Numbered from the stretch's first letter, positions 1 through 4,795 are shown. The stretch: 5,025 nt of DNA from an uncultured bacterium (GCA_937863195.1 CALMET010000185.1:1-5025); one strand, 5' to 3'. A program made the numbers and translations. The notes: generated by a model from the sequence alone, not told the origin.

Positions 1-399
1 GAGCTAGCAGATATCCAACAAACCCTCGATAAAAAAGCCTTTCTCGAAGGCCTCGAAGAGCTCAAGATTGATATCTTTAAAGATCGTATTTTTGTCTTCA
101 CTCCACAAGGTGACGTCATCGACCTTCCTGAAGAAAGTACCAGTATCGATTTTGCTTATGCCATCCATACCGACATCGGTAATACGTGCTCAGGGGCAAA
201 AGTAAATGACCACGTAACCTCTTTAGACCACAAGTTAAAAAATGGTGACATGGTAGATATCATCGTGGACAAAAGCCGCAAAGGCCCAAATCCCGATTGG
301 ATCAGATTCGCGAAAACACGTTACGCCAAATCAAAGATCCGCCAATATTCAAAAAGTCGCATCGGTAATTGGATCAAAGGCATTCTTCCAACAAATTAA
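1..399 (+). CDS. rel: Rel/SpoT-family (p)ppGpp synthetase/hydrolase, C-terminal part with TGS domain (5' end outside window)
   Basis: An open frame enters from the left edge and ends at TAA 397-399, leaving 132 visible residues. Residues about 29-90 match the TGS domain of RelA/SpoT enzymes: a FVFTPQGDVIDLP start, then FAYAIHTDIG (His56 of the fragment) and a GDMVDIIV end. In the family, TGS contacts the CCA end of deacylated tRNA on the ribosome, and the conserved His in FAYAxHT takes part. The helix after TGS (PNPDWIRFAKTRYAKSKIRQ) is also typical. The protein ends about 17 residues past KIRQ, so the usual helical, zinc-finger/conserved-cysteine and ACT/RRM domains are absent. Shortened Rel proteins of this kind are known in reduced-genome bacteria. 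The enzyme makes and/or degrades (p)ppGpp in the cytoplasm; which activities remain cannot be judged because the catalytic domains lie upstream. It converges on parB, and a hairpin starts directly after the stop codon. Confidence 0.9.
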   Translation, partial: ELADIQQTLDKKAFLEGLEELKIDIFKDRIFVFTPQGDVIDLPEESTSIDFAYAIHTDIGNTCSGAKVNDHVTSLDHKLKNGDMVDIIVDKSRKGPNPDWIRFAKTRYAKSKIRQYSKSRIGNWIKGILPTN

Positions 400-430
400 A
401 AAAACTTCCGACAAGATGTCGGAAGTTTTT
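400..430. terminator. Bidirectional intrinsic terminator shared by rel and parB
   Basis: A perfect 14-bp stem (400-413 with 417-430) closes a three-base loop. The core is CTTCCGACA/TGTCGGAAG, flanked by A5 on the left and T5 on the right, so both strands end in a U run. It starts right after the rel stop (399) and ends one base before the parB stop codon (432-434). It therefore serves both convergent transcripts. Confidence 0.93.
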
Positions 431-431
431 C

Positions 432-1355
432 TTATTGCTTATTTAGCTTGTCGAGAAGGGCTTCAAATTCTTCGTCATTGGTGAAGGTGAATTTCATTTC
501 ACCTTTGCCGGTCGGTTGGCGCTTGATATTCACTTTTACGCCGTAGGCTCGGCGAAGGGTGTCTTCAGCGGCAGAGGCGTTTGCATCAAACGTGCGCGGG
601 CTACGTGTCTTATGGACCTCTTCTTCAGCTTCACGAACGGTGACGTGACCCGTCACCATGGTTCTAAAGAGTTTTAAGCGCTCAGCATCCGTTGGTAGCG
701 AGAGAAGTGTACGAGCACTCGACTGACTGATCTTTTTATCAACGATGGCTTGTTGAATTTCTTGGGGCAATTGTAGCAAGCGAACAGTATTGGCAATTTG
801 TGGACGACTCTTACCCATCTTTTTACCAACCTCTTCTTGCGTCATGCCAAAATCATCGATAAGACGCTGGTACGCATGCGCCTCTTCGAGCGCATTCAAA
901 TCTGCGCGTTGAACGTTTTCAATGATTGCAAGTTCAAGTTTTTGAATTTCCGTCGCTTCACGTGAAATGGCCGGGATCGTTTGCATCCCAGCAATCGTCG
1001 ACGCACGCAAACGGCGTTCACCAGCAATGAGCTGATAACGGCCATTACCGAGCTCGGTAACGACAACAGGCTGCATCACACCGTGTTCTTTGATACTGGA
1101 GATCAACTCTTCAAGCTCGCTGTGGTCAAAGTGACGACGAGGTTGATGCGGATTGCGTTCAATCGAAGCAATGGGCAAATCACGCACATAGGTGCGAATA
1201 TCATCCGGTAAATCCGCTGAAGACGGTGTAACAGACTGCGCAGGTGGCGCAACCGGAACTTCAGTTCCGGTAGCAGAAGCTACGGCTGAATTTGGTCTTT
1301 GCGGGATAATGGCCCCGAGGCCGCGGCCAAGGCCGGATTGTTTTTGAAGCATCAT
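432..1355 (-). CDS. parB: Chromosome-partitioning protein ParB (Spo0J/Noc-type CTPase, parS-binding)
   Basis: The 307-residue protein has the full ParB layout. The N-terminal GLGRGLGAII (8-17) is the ParA-contacting motif whose Arg stimulates ParA ATPase in the family. A Pro/Ala/Ser-rich linker follows (about 20-55). The N-terminal CTP-binding domain contains NPHQPRR (68-74), the GERR box (112-115) and ENVQRADLN (146-154). A helix-turn-helix near 171-193 (MTQEEVGKKMGKSRPQIANTVR) should bind parS. A C-terminal dimerisation segment lies at about 260-307. ParB loads onto DNA at parS, slides as a CTP-dependent clamp and works with ParA to segregate the origin region. The ATG at 1353-1355 overlaps the parA stop as ATGA. 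A second ATG follows directly (protein starting MLQK), so either could be the start. There is no clear Shine-Dalgarno sequence, which suggests translational coupling to parA. Length is normal and no key motif is missing. Confidence 0.97.
   Translation of the reverse strand: MMLQKQSGLGRGLGAIIPQRPNSAVASATGTEVPVAPPAQSVTPSSADLPDDIRTYVRDLPIASIERNPHQPRRHFDHSELEELISSIKEHGVMQPVVVTELGNGRYQLIAGERRLRASTIAGMQTIPAISREATEIQKLELAIIENVQRADLNALEEAHAYQRLIDDFGMTQEEVGKKMGKSRPQIANTVRLLQLPQEIQQAIVDKKISQSSARTLLSLPTDAERLKLFRTMVTGHVTVREAEEEVHKTRSPRTFDANASAAEDTLRRAYGVKVNIKRQPTGKGEMKFTFTNDEEFEALLDKLNKQ
954..969. promoter_or_regulatory. Candidate intragenic parS site (ParB-binding palindrome)
   Basis: The 16 bases CGCTTCACGTGAAATG match the bacterial parS consensus TGTTTCACGTGAAACA at 12 positions, including an uninterrupted 11-base core TTCACGTGAAA. 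The four mismatches are at the outer positions 1, 3, 15 and 16. It is the only CACGTG in the window. It lies within parB, in codons for the Ile-Ser-Arg-Glu-Ala segment. Chromosomal parS sites often lie near or inside parAB, as in Bacillus subtilis spo0J. Four outer mismatches may weaken or abolish binding, and the codons for this conserved protein segment could produce the match by chance. Confidence 0.35.
1252..1271. repeat. Perfect inverted repeat (9-bp arms) in the parB linker coding region
   Basis: ACCGGAACT (1252-1260) and AGTTCCGGT (1263-1271) are exact reverse complements separated by two bases. On the minus strand this encodes part of the ParB linker (around Thr29-Val35). In the mRNA it could form a hairpin about 85 bases after the parB start. 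As DNA it resembles a dimeric protein-binding site. No known consensus is recognised. Confidence 0.55.
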
Positions 1356-2140
1356 ACTGGGCGTAGGGCGAGCGTCATGTTTTCACGCTCGATGATTTCA
1401 GCAGCTAAACGTTCATAGGCTTTTGCGCCTTTTGAACCCGCATCAAAGTGAACGATGGTGCGCCCAAATGAAGGCGCTTCAGCTAATCTCACATTGCGTG
1501 GGATAACGGAGCGGAAAATATTGTTCGGAAAATATTTATAGAGTTCATGCAATACATCATCAGAAAGTTTGGTGCGCGGATCATACATCGTAATCACAGC
1601 ACCCAAGATCTCAAGCTCGGGACGAATATGTTGCTTCACAAGCTGTACCGTCTCTAATAACTGACCGAGACCTTCGAGCGCATAGTACTCCGCCTGGACA
1701 GGGATTAAGATCTCATCCCCTGCCACAATGCCATTCAAGGTGAGCAAACCCAATGTCGGAGGACAATCAATCAAAATAAAATCATAGTCGTTGCGAATTT
1801 CAAGCAACGAATTTCGCAAAACATATTCGCGTTGCTCCATCTGTACCAACTCTACGTTCAAACCAGCAAGTGCCGTTGTCGCTGGAGCCATATGCAACCC
1901 AACATGCGCTGTTGGTTGTACGATCTCTTTCATTTTTACTTGCCCAAGAACAGCTTCATAGACACCACGTTCAAGATTGCGATGATCAATACCAATGCCA
2001 CTTGTGGCATTCGCTTGCGGATCTAAATCGACTATCAAAACAAACTTACCCATCTCTGCTAAATATGCGCCAACACTAATGGCTGTCGTCGTTTTACCGA
2101 CGCCGCCTTTTTGGTTAACAATAGAAATAATGCGCGCCAT
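1352..2140 (-). CDS. parA: Chromosome-partitioning ATPase ParA (Soj family)
   Basis: From the ATG at 2138-2140 the protein has 262 residues, the normal size for Soj-type ParA. It begins MARIISIVNQKGGVGKTTT, with the deviant Walker A box and signature lysine Lys11 and catalytic Lys16. Walker A' is VLIVDLDPQAN (34-44), and Walker B is FILIDCPP (121-128, Asp125). Later segments (AEYYALEGLGQL, VIPRNVRLAEAPSFG, YDPRTKLSDDV) are typical Soj/MinD-superfamily sequence. ParA binds DNA nonspecifically as an ATP dimer and is released by ParB, moving ParB-parS complexes. The frame stays open upstream to a TTG at 2198-2200, which would add 20 residues. That start is rejected because no ParA homology precedes MARII and the TATAAT at 2208-2213 would place transcription initiation at about 2201. 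The start is weakly supported by GAGAC about 7 bases upstream. The parA stop overlaps the parB ATG, making a two-gene operon. There is no N-terminal helix-turn-helix, unlike large plasmid ParAs. Confidence 0.97.
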   Translation of the reverse strand: MARIISIVNQKGGVGKTTTAISVGAYLAEMGKFVLIVDLDPQANATSGIGIDHRNLERGVYEAVLGQVKMKEIVQPTAHVGLHMAPATTALAGLNVELVQMEQREYVLRNSLLEIRNDYDFILIDCPPTLGLLTLNGIVAGDEILIPVQAEYYALEGLGQLLETVQLVKQHIRPELEILGAVITMYDPRTKLSDDVLHELYKYFPNNIFRSVIPRNVRLAEAPSFGRTIVHFDAGSKGAKAYERLAAEIIERENMTLALRPV

Positions 2141-2186
2141 AATGTCTCGTAACGAATCGTGGGTATAGTAACTGACGGATGCCTTC

Positions 2187-2198
2187 GTCGCAAGCGAC
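2187..2198. repeat. Short perfect inverted repeat in the parA leader
   Basis: GTCGC-AA-GCGAC (5-bp arms, two-base centre) lies 47 bases upstream of the parA ATG, in the predicted untranslated leader. With no T run after it on either strand, it does not look like a terminator. It could be a weak leader hairpin or an operator half-site pair. The arms share the GTCGC/GCGAC core of the longer hairpin at 4070-4094. Confidence 0.4.
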
Positions 2199-2207
2199 AA
2201 ATCTTAT

Positions 2208-2213
2208 ATTATA
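2208..2213 (-). promoter_or_regulatory. -10 element of a probable parAB promoter
   Basis: Minus-strand TATAAT (perfect consensus) overlaps the antiporter stop codon. Transcription would start near 2201 and give a leader of about 60 bases before the parA ATG at 2140. At 17-base spacing the -35 position reads CTCAAA (2231-2236), a poor match, so the promoter may need an activator or be weak. No terminator separates this site from the antiporter gene, so read-through from upstream could also supply parAB mRNA. Confidence 0.55.
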
Positions 2214-3912
2214 CGGGCTTCATCTTTATCTTTGAGCGCTTCAAGCGGTCTTCTAAATGCTGAAGATGCTTTGTTTTTTCTTGGCTAAATTTATGTTGAC
2301 TAAGGCCAAATTTATCCAAAAGAATCGAAGCATAGTTACCACCCAAGAAATGCGGCAAGACGACATAGCTCGCACCCTTTGCATAGAGCAGTTTTGCTTC
2401 GTTGGCTGAATGCGCCATCACGATGGCGATCGCTCGTTGGTTTACTTTGCGTAATTTACTCAAGATGAACAACGCTGAATCAATATCAGGCAGGGTCGTG
2501 ACAATGAGTTTTGCGGAGGCAAAATTTAGCTCATCTAAAAATTCATTATCATCGGCGTCACCATAACGCGCTTGAATCCCCTGTCGTTGAAGTTTTTCAA
2601 TGGTATTTGGATCAAAGTCTACAACGAGGTAGTTTTTATAGGGGGTGATATGGGGCAAGAAGTCTTCACCGAGTCGATGGCAACCAAAGAGCACCGCTTC
2701 ATGCTCCTCTTCTTCTGATGCTGGGCCTTCTGCGGCTTTGGAGTGGTTTTTGCGGTCCAGGAGAGGTCTGAGCCAGCTATAGAGCTTCTCGTCATATGAC
2801 ATGAGATAGGCTGAGAGCGAAATGGTGACGAGCGCGCAAACAGTGACGAGCGCGACGGCATCATCACCAACATGACCCATCGTCTTTGCCAGCAAGATAA
2901 CTACCAGTGAAAATTCGCTTACCTGGGCCATGGTTAAGCCTGTTTGAAAAGAAGGCTTCGCCGCATATCCGAGCTTGCGCAAGACAATAAACAAAATAAA
3001 CGGATTTCCAAATAGGACAAATAATGACAATACAACGGCCGGTACAGCAAGACGCGAAATGCCATCAAACGATAAGCTGGCCCCCAAGGTGACAAAAAAC
3101 AACACTAAAAAGAAATCACGCAATATCTTCATCTTTGCACTAATTTCATAGTGATATGGGGACGTCGCCAAAGAGACGCCAGCAACTAATGCACCGACTT
3201 CTACCGAGAAGCCCATCAGTTTAAACAATACTGCTACACCAACACCCCAGGCGACAGAAAACAACAATAAAAATTCTTGCGAATTTGCAAACAGCTTTGT
3301 CATCGACGGCAATACGACGCGTGAGAAAAAGACGAGACCGACCGCAAGCAATAACCCCTTGCCGACTATGACCGCCAACGCTTGAAAAATATTTCCTGAG
3401 ACCCCGCCACCAAGAGCTGCCATAACAACCAACATCACGGTTGCGGCAATATCCTGAACAAGCATGGTGCCGGTTGCTAATCGACCGTAGAGCGAACTAA
3501 TATCTTTTTTATCTTGGAGGATTTTTAGAACGATAATGGTACTACTAAACGTGAGCGCGAGAGCGATATACAGCGATTCAACCGGACTCCATCCGAAATA
3601 CATGGCGAGCAAAAACCCAAAACCAGCGGTAAAAAAGATTTGACCAAAGCCAGCAATAACCGAGGATTTACCCACTTCTCGCACGACCTTGGGGCTTAAA
3701 GATAAGCCAACGATAAAAAGAAGCGCCGTGATGCCAAGTTTTGCAAAGAGTTCGAATGGCCCTTCAGGATGTAAAAATCCAAGCACGGTTGGACCAGCAA
3801 CAATGCCCGTGAGGATATGCCCTAAGATAAGTGGCTGCTTCAATGCTTGCATCAAGAGAGAAAATCCTGTCGCAATCAAAAGCACCAAAGAGATTTGAAG
3901 GAACATGTCCAT
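2209..3912 (-). CDS. Kef-type cation:proton antiporter (CPA2 family) with RCK/TrkA-N domain
   Basis: From the ATG at 3910-3912 the protein has 567 residues. Residues 3-380 are a hydrophobic antiporter domain of about 12 membrane segments. Family marks are GHILTGIVAGPTVLG (31-45), LFIVGLSLSP (65-74), TFSSTIIVLK (121-130), LVQD with the likely ion-binding Asp154, and AQVSEFSLVV (329-338). An acidic linker (393-405) leads to a Rossmann-like TrkA-N/RCK_N domain (about 406-525). Its usual GxGxxG nucleotide loop is FGCHRLG (409-415), so the middle glycine is replaced. The end is a basic helix (541-567) without an RCK_C domain. CPA2 members exchange K+ or Na+ for H+ across the inner membrane, with RCK domains sensing nucleotides or other ligands. 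Ion specificity cannot be read here. The frame runs upstream to 4047 inside the tRNA-Leu gene, but those 45 residues translate tRNA sequence and are rejected. ATG 3904-3906 is an alternative start. No terminator separates it from parA. Confidence 0.92.
   Translation of the reverse strand: MDMFLQISLVLLIATGFSLLMQALKQPLILGHILTGIVAGPTVLGFLHPEGPFELFAKLGITALLFIVGLSLSPKVVREVGKSSVIAGFGQIFFTAGFGFLLAMYFGWSPVESLYIALALTFSSTIIVLKILQDKKDISSLYGRLATGTMLVQDIAATVMLVVMAALGGGVSGNIFQALAVIVGKGLLLAVGLVFFSRVVLPSMTKLFANSQEFLLLFSVAWGVGVAVLFKLMGFSVEVGALVAGVSLATSPYHYEISAKMKILRDFFLVLFFVTLGASLSFDGISRLAVPAVVLSLFVLFGNPFILFIVLRKLGYAAKPSFQTGLTMAQVSEFSLVVILLAKTMGHVGDDAVALVTVCALVTISLSAYLMSYDEKLYSWLRPLLDRKNHSKAAEGPASEEEEHEAVLFGCHRLGEDFLPHITPYKNYLVVDFDPNTIEKLQRQGIQARYGDADDNEFLDELNFASAKLIVTTLPDIDSALFILSKLRKVNQRAIAIVMAHSANEAKLLYAKGASYVVLPHFLGGNYASILLDKFGLSQHKFSQEKTKHLQHLEDRLKRSKIKMKPV
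2825..2854. repeat. Tandem 12-bp direct repeat with 18-bp period inside the antiporter gene
   Basis: GTGACGAGCGCG occurs at 2825-2836 and again at 2843-2854. The 18-base period keeps the reading frame, giving a repeated Ala-Leu-Val-Thr in VALVTVCALVTIS (protein residues about 353-365, near the last membrane segments). This looks like a small in-frame duplication, or convergent use of the same codons in a hydrophobic helix. Confidence 0.5.
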
Positions 3913-3921
3913 ATTGCCGAA

Positions 3922-3930
3922 ATAATAGCA
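3922..3930 (-). promoter_or_regulatory. Extended -10 promoter candidate for the antiporter gene
   Basis: Minus-strand TGCTATTAT reads as an extended -10 (TGn followed by TATTAT, five of six matches to TATAAT). It lies directly after the tRNA-Leu terminator. The start site would fall near 3915, only about three bases before the ATG at 3912, or nine before the ATG at 3906. No good -35 is seen, which is usual for extended -10 promoters. Confidence 0.45.
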
Positions 3931-3931
3931 C

Positions 3932-3964
3932 AAAAAATCCTCGACGTATTGTCGAGGATTTTTT
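3932..3964 (-). terminator. Intrinsic terminator of tRNA-Leu
   Basis: A perfect 14-bp stem (3932-3945 with 3951-3964) has a five-base loop, core ATCCTCGAC/GTCGAGGAT, and A6/T6 flanks. It starts two bases after the encoded CCA of the minus-strand tRNA-Leu and ends in T6 on that strand. It is symmetrical enough to work on both strands, but no plus-strand gene approaches it. Confidence 0.92.
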
Positions 3965-3966
3965 CG

Positions 3967-4053
3967 TGGTGCCGCGAGAGAGAATCGAACTCTCATGACC
4001 TTGCGATCGCAGGATTTTGAGTCCTGTGCGTCTACCAGTTCCGCCATCGCGGC
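3967..4053 (-). tRNA. tRNA-Leu (anticodon CAA)
   Basis: The 87-base gene, CCA included, folds as a class II tRNA. The seven-base acceptor stem is GCCGCGA/TCGCGGC, the discriminator is A73, and CCA is encoded at 3967-3969. The anticodon stem CAGGA/TCCTG carries loop CTCAAAA, placing anticodon CAA at 4017-4019, which reads the Leu codon UUG. A long variable arm with a four-base stem and GCAA loop is as expected for Leu. The T arm is GAGAG-TTCGATT-CTCTC. It has its own promoter (4099-4127) and terminator (3932-3964). Confidence 0.95.
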
Positions 4054-4065
4054 TTCATTGTGTGG

Positions 4066-4098
4066 CGTGCCACGTCGCTCGCGTAGCGACGTGGCGTG
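4066..4098. repeat. Long palindromic hairpin in the tRNA-Leu 5' leader/promoter region
   Basis: CCACGTCGCT (4070-4079) and AGCGACGTGG (4085-4094) pair perfectly around a five-base centre. With one more G-C pair and two wobble pairs the plus-strand stem reaches 14 pairs (4066-4079 with 4085-4098). The octamer GTGGCGTG occurs at both edges (4062-4069 and 4091-4098) as a direct repeat. No T run follows on either strand, so it is not an intrinsic terminator. The predicted tRNA-Leu transcription start (about 4092) falls within the right arm, so the minus-strand pre-tRNA would begin with this hairpin. It could instead be a dispersed palindromic repeat. Confidence 0.75.
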
Positions 4099-4127
4099 AG
4101 GATACCTTTTAACGTTTGCATGGTCAA
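4099..4127 (-). promoter_or_regulatory. Sigma-70-type promoter of tRNA-Leu
   Basis: Minus-strand TTGACC (4122-4127) and TATCCT (4099-4104) are separated by exactly 17 bases. The -35 matches consensus at five of six positions and the -10 at four. The predicted start is near 4092, giving a leader of about 40 bases before tRNA-Leu that is mostly the 4070-4094 hairpin. Confidence 0.7.
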
Positions 4128-4134
4128 GATAAGC

Positions 4135-4160
4135 AAAACCCCGATGTTTATCAGGGTTTT
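4135..4160 (-). terminator. Intrinsic terminator of initiator tRNA
   Basis: The arms AAAACCC and GGGTTTT pair, and the stem continues after one C/A mismatch (4142/4153) with GAT/ATC around a GTTT loop. On the minus strand the hairpin lies three bases after the tRNA CCA and ends in TTTTGCTT. The U run is short, so it is probably weaker than the other terminators here. Confidence 0.75.
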
Positions 4161-4163
4161 ACG

Positions 4164-4238
4164 TGGTTGCGGGGGTGGGATTTGAACCCACGACCTCCGG
4201 GTTATGGGCCCGGCGAGCTGCCGCTGCTCTACCCCGCT
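4164..4238 (-). tRNA. Initiator tRNA-fMet (anticodon CAU), with C33 and A1.A72
   Basis: The 75-base gene has CCA encoded at 4164-4166. Initiator marks are clear. Position 1 does not pair with 72, three G-C pairs (GGG/CCC) sit next to the anticodon loop in stem CCGGG/CCCGG, and the D stem has A11-U24. The acceptor stem from position 2 is GCGGGG/CCCCGC with A73. The T arm is GTGGG-TTCAAAT-CCCAC and the variable loop AGGTC. Two positions are odd. The 1.72 mismatch is A.A (t4238, t4168) rather than the usual bacterial C.A. The anticodon loop is CCCATAA, so position 33 (4207) is C instead of the nearly universal U. The D loop is seven bases, shorter than in E. coli. The gene has a strong promoter upstream (4257-4285). 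An Ile(CAU) tRNA is unlikely given the GGG/CCC stem and unpaired 1.72. Confidence 0.95.
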
Positions 4239-4256
4239 ACGACTGGTTGTGGCGAC

Positions 4257-4285
4257 ACTATAGGCAAAATCCGAGCTTATGTCAA
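4257..4285 (-). promoter_or_regulatory. Strong sigma-70-type promoter of initiator tRNA
   Basis: Minus-strand TTGACA (4280-4285, perfect) and TATAGT (4257-4262, five of six) are separated by 17 bases. Initiation near 4250 would give a leader of about 12 bases before the tRNA. It is the best promoter in the window, as suits a stable RNA. Its -35 lies only four bases beyond the stop codon of the upstream membrane-protein gene. Confidence 0.88.
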
Positions 4286-4289
4286 CCGA

Positions 4290-4754
4290 TTACACCACCA
4301 TCGAAATCAATCCAATAAGAAAGACAAATTGCATGGCGAATCCAACCGCGAATGGAATATCTTTATGTTGGGTAAAATAATTATGAAATTTGAAATGCAG
4401 TTGATGAAACCACTTAAGCCAGCCGAATTTGAAGACCTCGTAGAGCCCGACAATAAAATCTGGCAGAACGCCCCCAATGATGCCATAGGTTACCGCTTGG
4501 CGCGAAATGATCAGATCCGAATTAAACAAAAAGAGCACAAATAACAACATCACAAACGAATCGATCACAACATAAGCGATAGATCGATAGACCTTTGTTT
4601 TTGCAATGTAGTTTTTATAAAGATGTGTGTCACCATGCGGGATCAAATCGCTCAAAAAATGAGATGCAACGCTGAGACTAAAAGCCAACCCCGGATGATT
4701 TGGAATGTACTGGCCAATGAGTGCGCCAATAGCCGCGTGCGTCGTAATAAACAT
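4290..4754 (-). CDS. Small membrane protein, YdjM/DUF457-like putative metal-dependent hydrolase
   Basis: The 154-residue protein starts at ATG 4752-4754 and is very hydrophobic, with about four membrane segments (near 5-38, 58-78, 87-107 and 132-153). His and Asp residues stand out at membrane edges: His6 in THAAIGA, His32/Asp36 and His40/Asp42 in SHFLSDLIPHGD, Pro98-Asp99 in GGVLPD, and His117/120/124 in HQLHFKFHN. This spacing resembles the YdjM/DUF457 family of integral membrane proteins annotated as metal-dependent hydrolases, where His/Asp residues are thought to bind metal. The substrate is unknown and the family call is from motif memory, not a search. There is no signal peptide apart from the first membrane segment. 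Only a weak AGG lies just before the start codon. The gene lies between two tRNA units, is read in the same direction, and has its own promoter candidate. No terminator separates it from the fMet promoter. Confidence 0.75.
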   Translation of the reverse strand: MFITTHAAIGALIGQYIPNHPGLAFSLSVASHFLSDLIPHGDTHLYKNYIAKTKVYRSIAYVVIDSFVMLLFVLFLFNSDLIISRQAVTYGIIGGVLPDFIVGLYEVFKFGWLKWFHQLHFKFHNYFTQHKDIPFAVGFAMQFVFLIGLISMVV

Positions 4755-4766
4755 ACCTAGGCTGGC

Positions 4767-4795
4767 ATTCTACCATTCTGGCCTATAGAACGCAA
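4767..4795 (-). promoter_or_regulatory. Extended -10 promoter candidate for the small membrane protein gene
   Basis: Minus-strand TGGTAGAAT (4767-4775) is an extended -10 with five of six -10 matches. At 17 bases upstream lies TTGCGT (4790-4795), a weak -35 that touches the T run of the tRNA-Met terminator. Initiation near 4760 would leave only about six bases before the ATG at 4754. A competing perfect TATAAT lies in the terminator loop (4805-4810, minus strand) and would give a leader of about 43 bases. Confidence 0.45.

Noticed and set aside
981..1211. Plus-strand frame antisense to parB
   Set aside because: It is a shadow of the strongly supported parB frame and has no recognisable domain.
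1832..2079. Two overlapping plus-strand frames antisense to parA
   Set aside because: Both lie opposite conserved ParA codons and show no protein features.
432..2140. parAB as part of a plasmid or phage
   Set aside because: The neighbours are a stringent-response gene, an antiporter and tRNA genes, with no replication or mobility gene. ParA lacks the N-terminal DNA-binding domain of large plasmid ParAs.
2141..2200. Longer parA from the TTG at 2198-2200 (20 extra residues)
   Set aside because: The extra residues do not resemble ParA N-termini, the ATG at 2140 starts the canonical ParA sequence, and the predicted transcription start is at about this TTG.
2619..2873. Minus-strand frame of 84 codons inside the antiporter gene
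   Set aside because: It is an alternative frame within a well-supported CDS, with Ser/Lys-rich composition and no domain.
3689..3898. Plus-strand frame antisense to the antiporter N-terminus
   Set aside because: It is a shadow of the membrane-domain codons on the other strand.
4070..4094. Hairpin as an intrinsic terminator
   Set aside because: No T run follows on either strand, and it lies between a promoter and the start of tRNA-Leu.
4116..4544. Plus-strand frame of 142 codons
   Set aside because: Its first part (WDLNPRPPGYGPGELPLLYPA) is the familiar translation of the antisense strand of a tRNA gene, and the rest is antisense to the small membrane protein gene.
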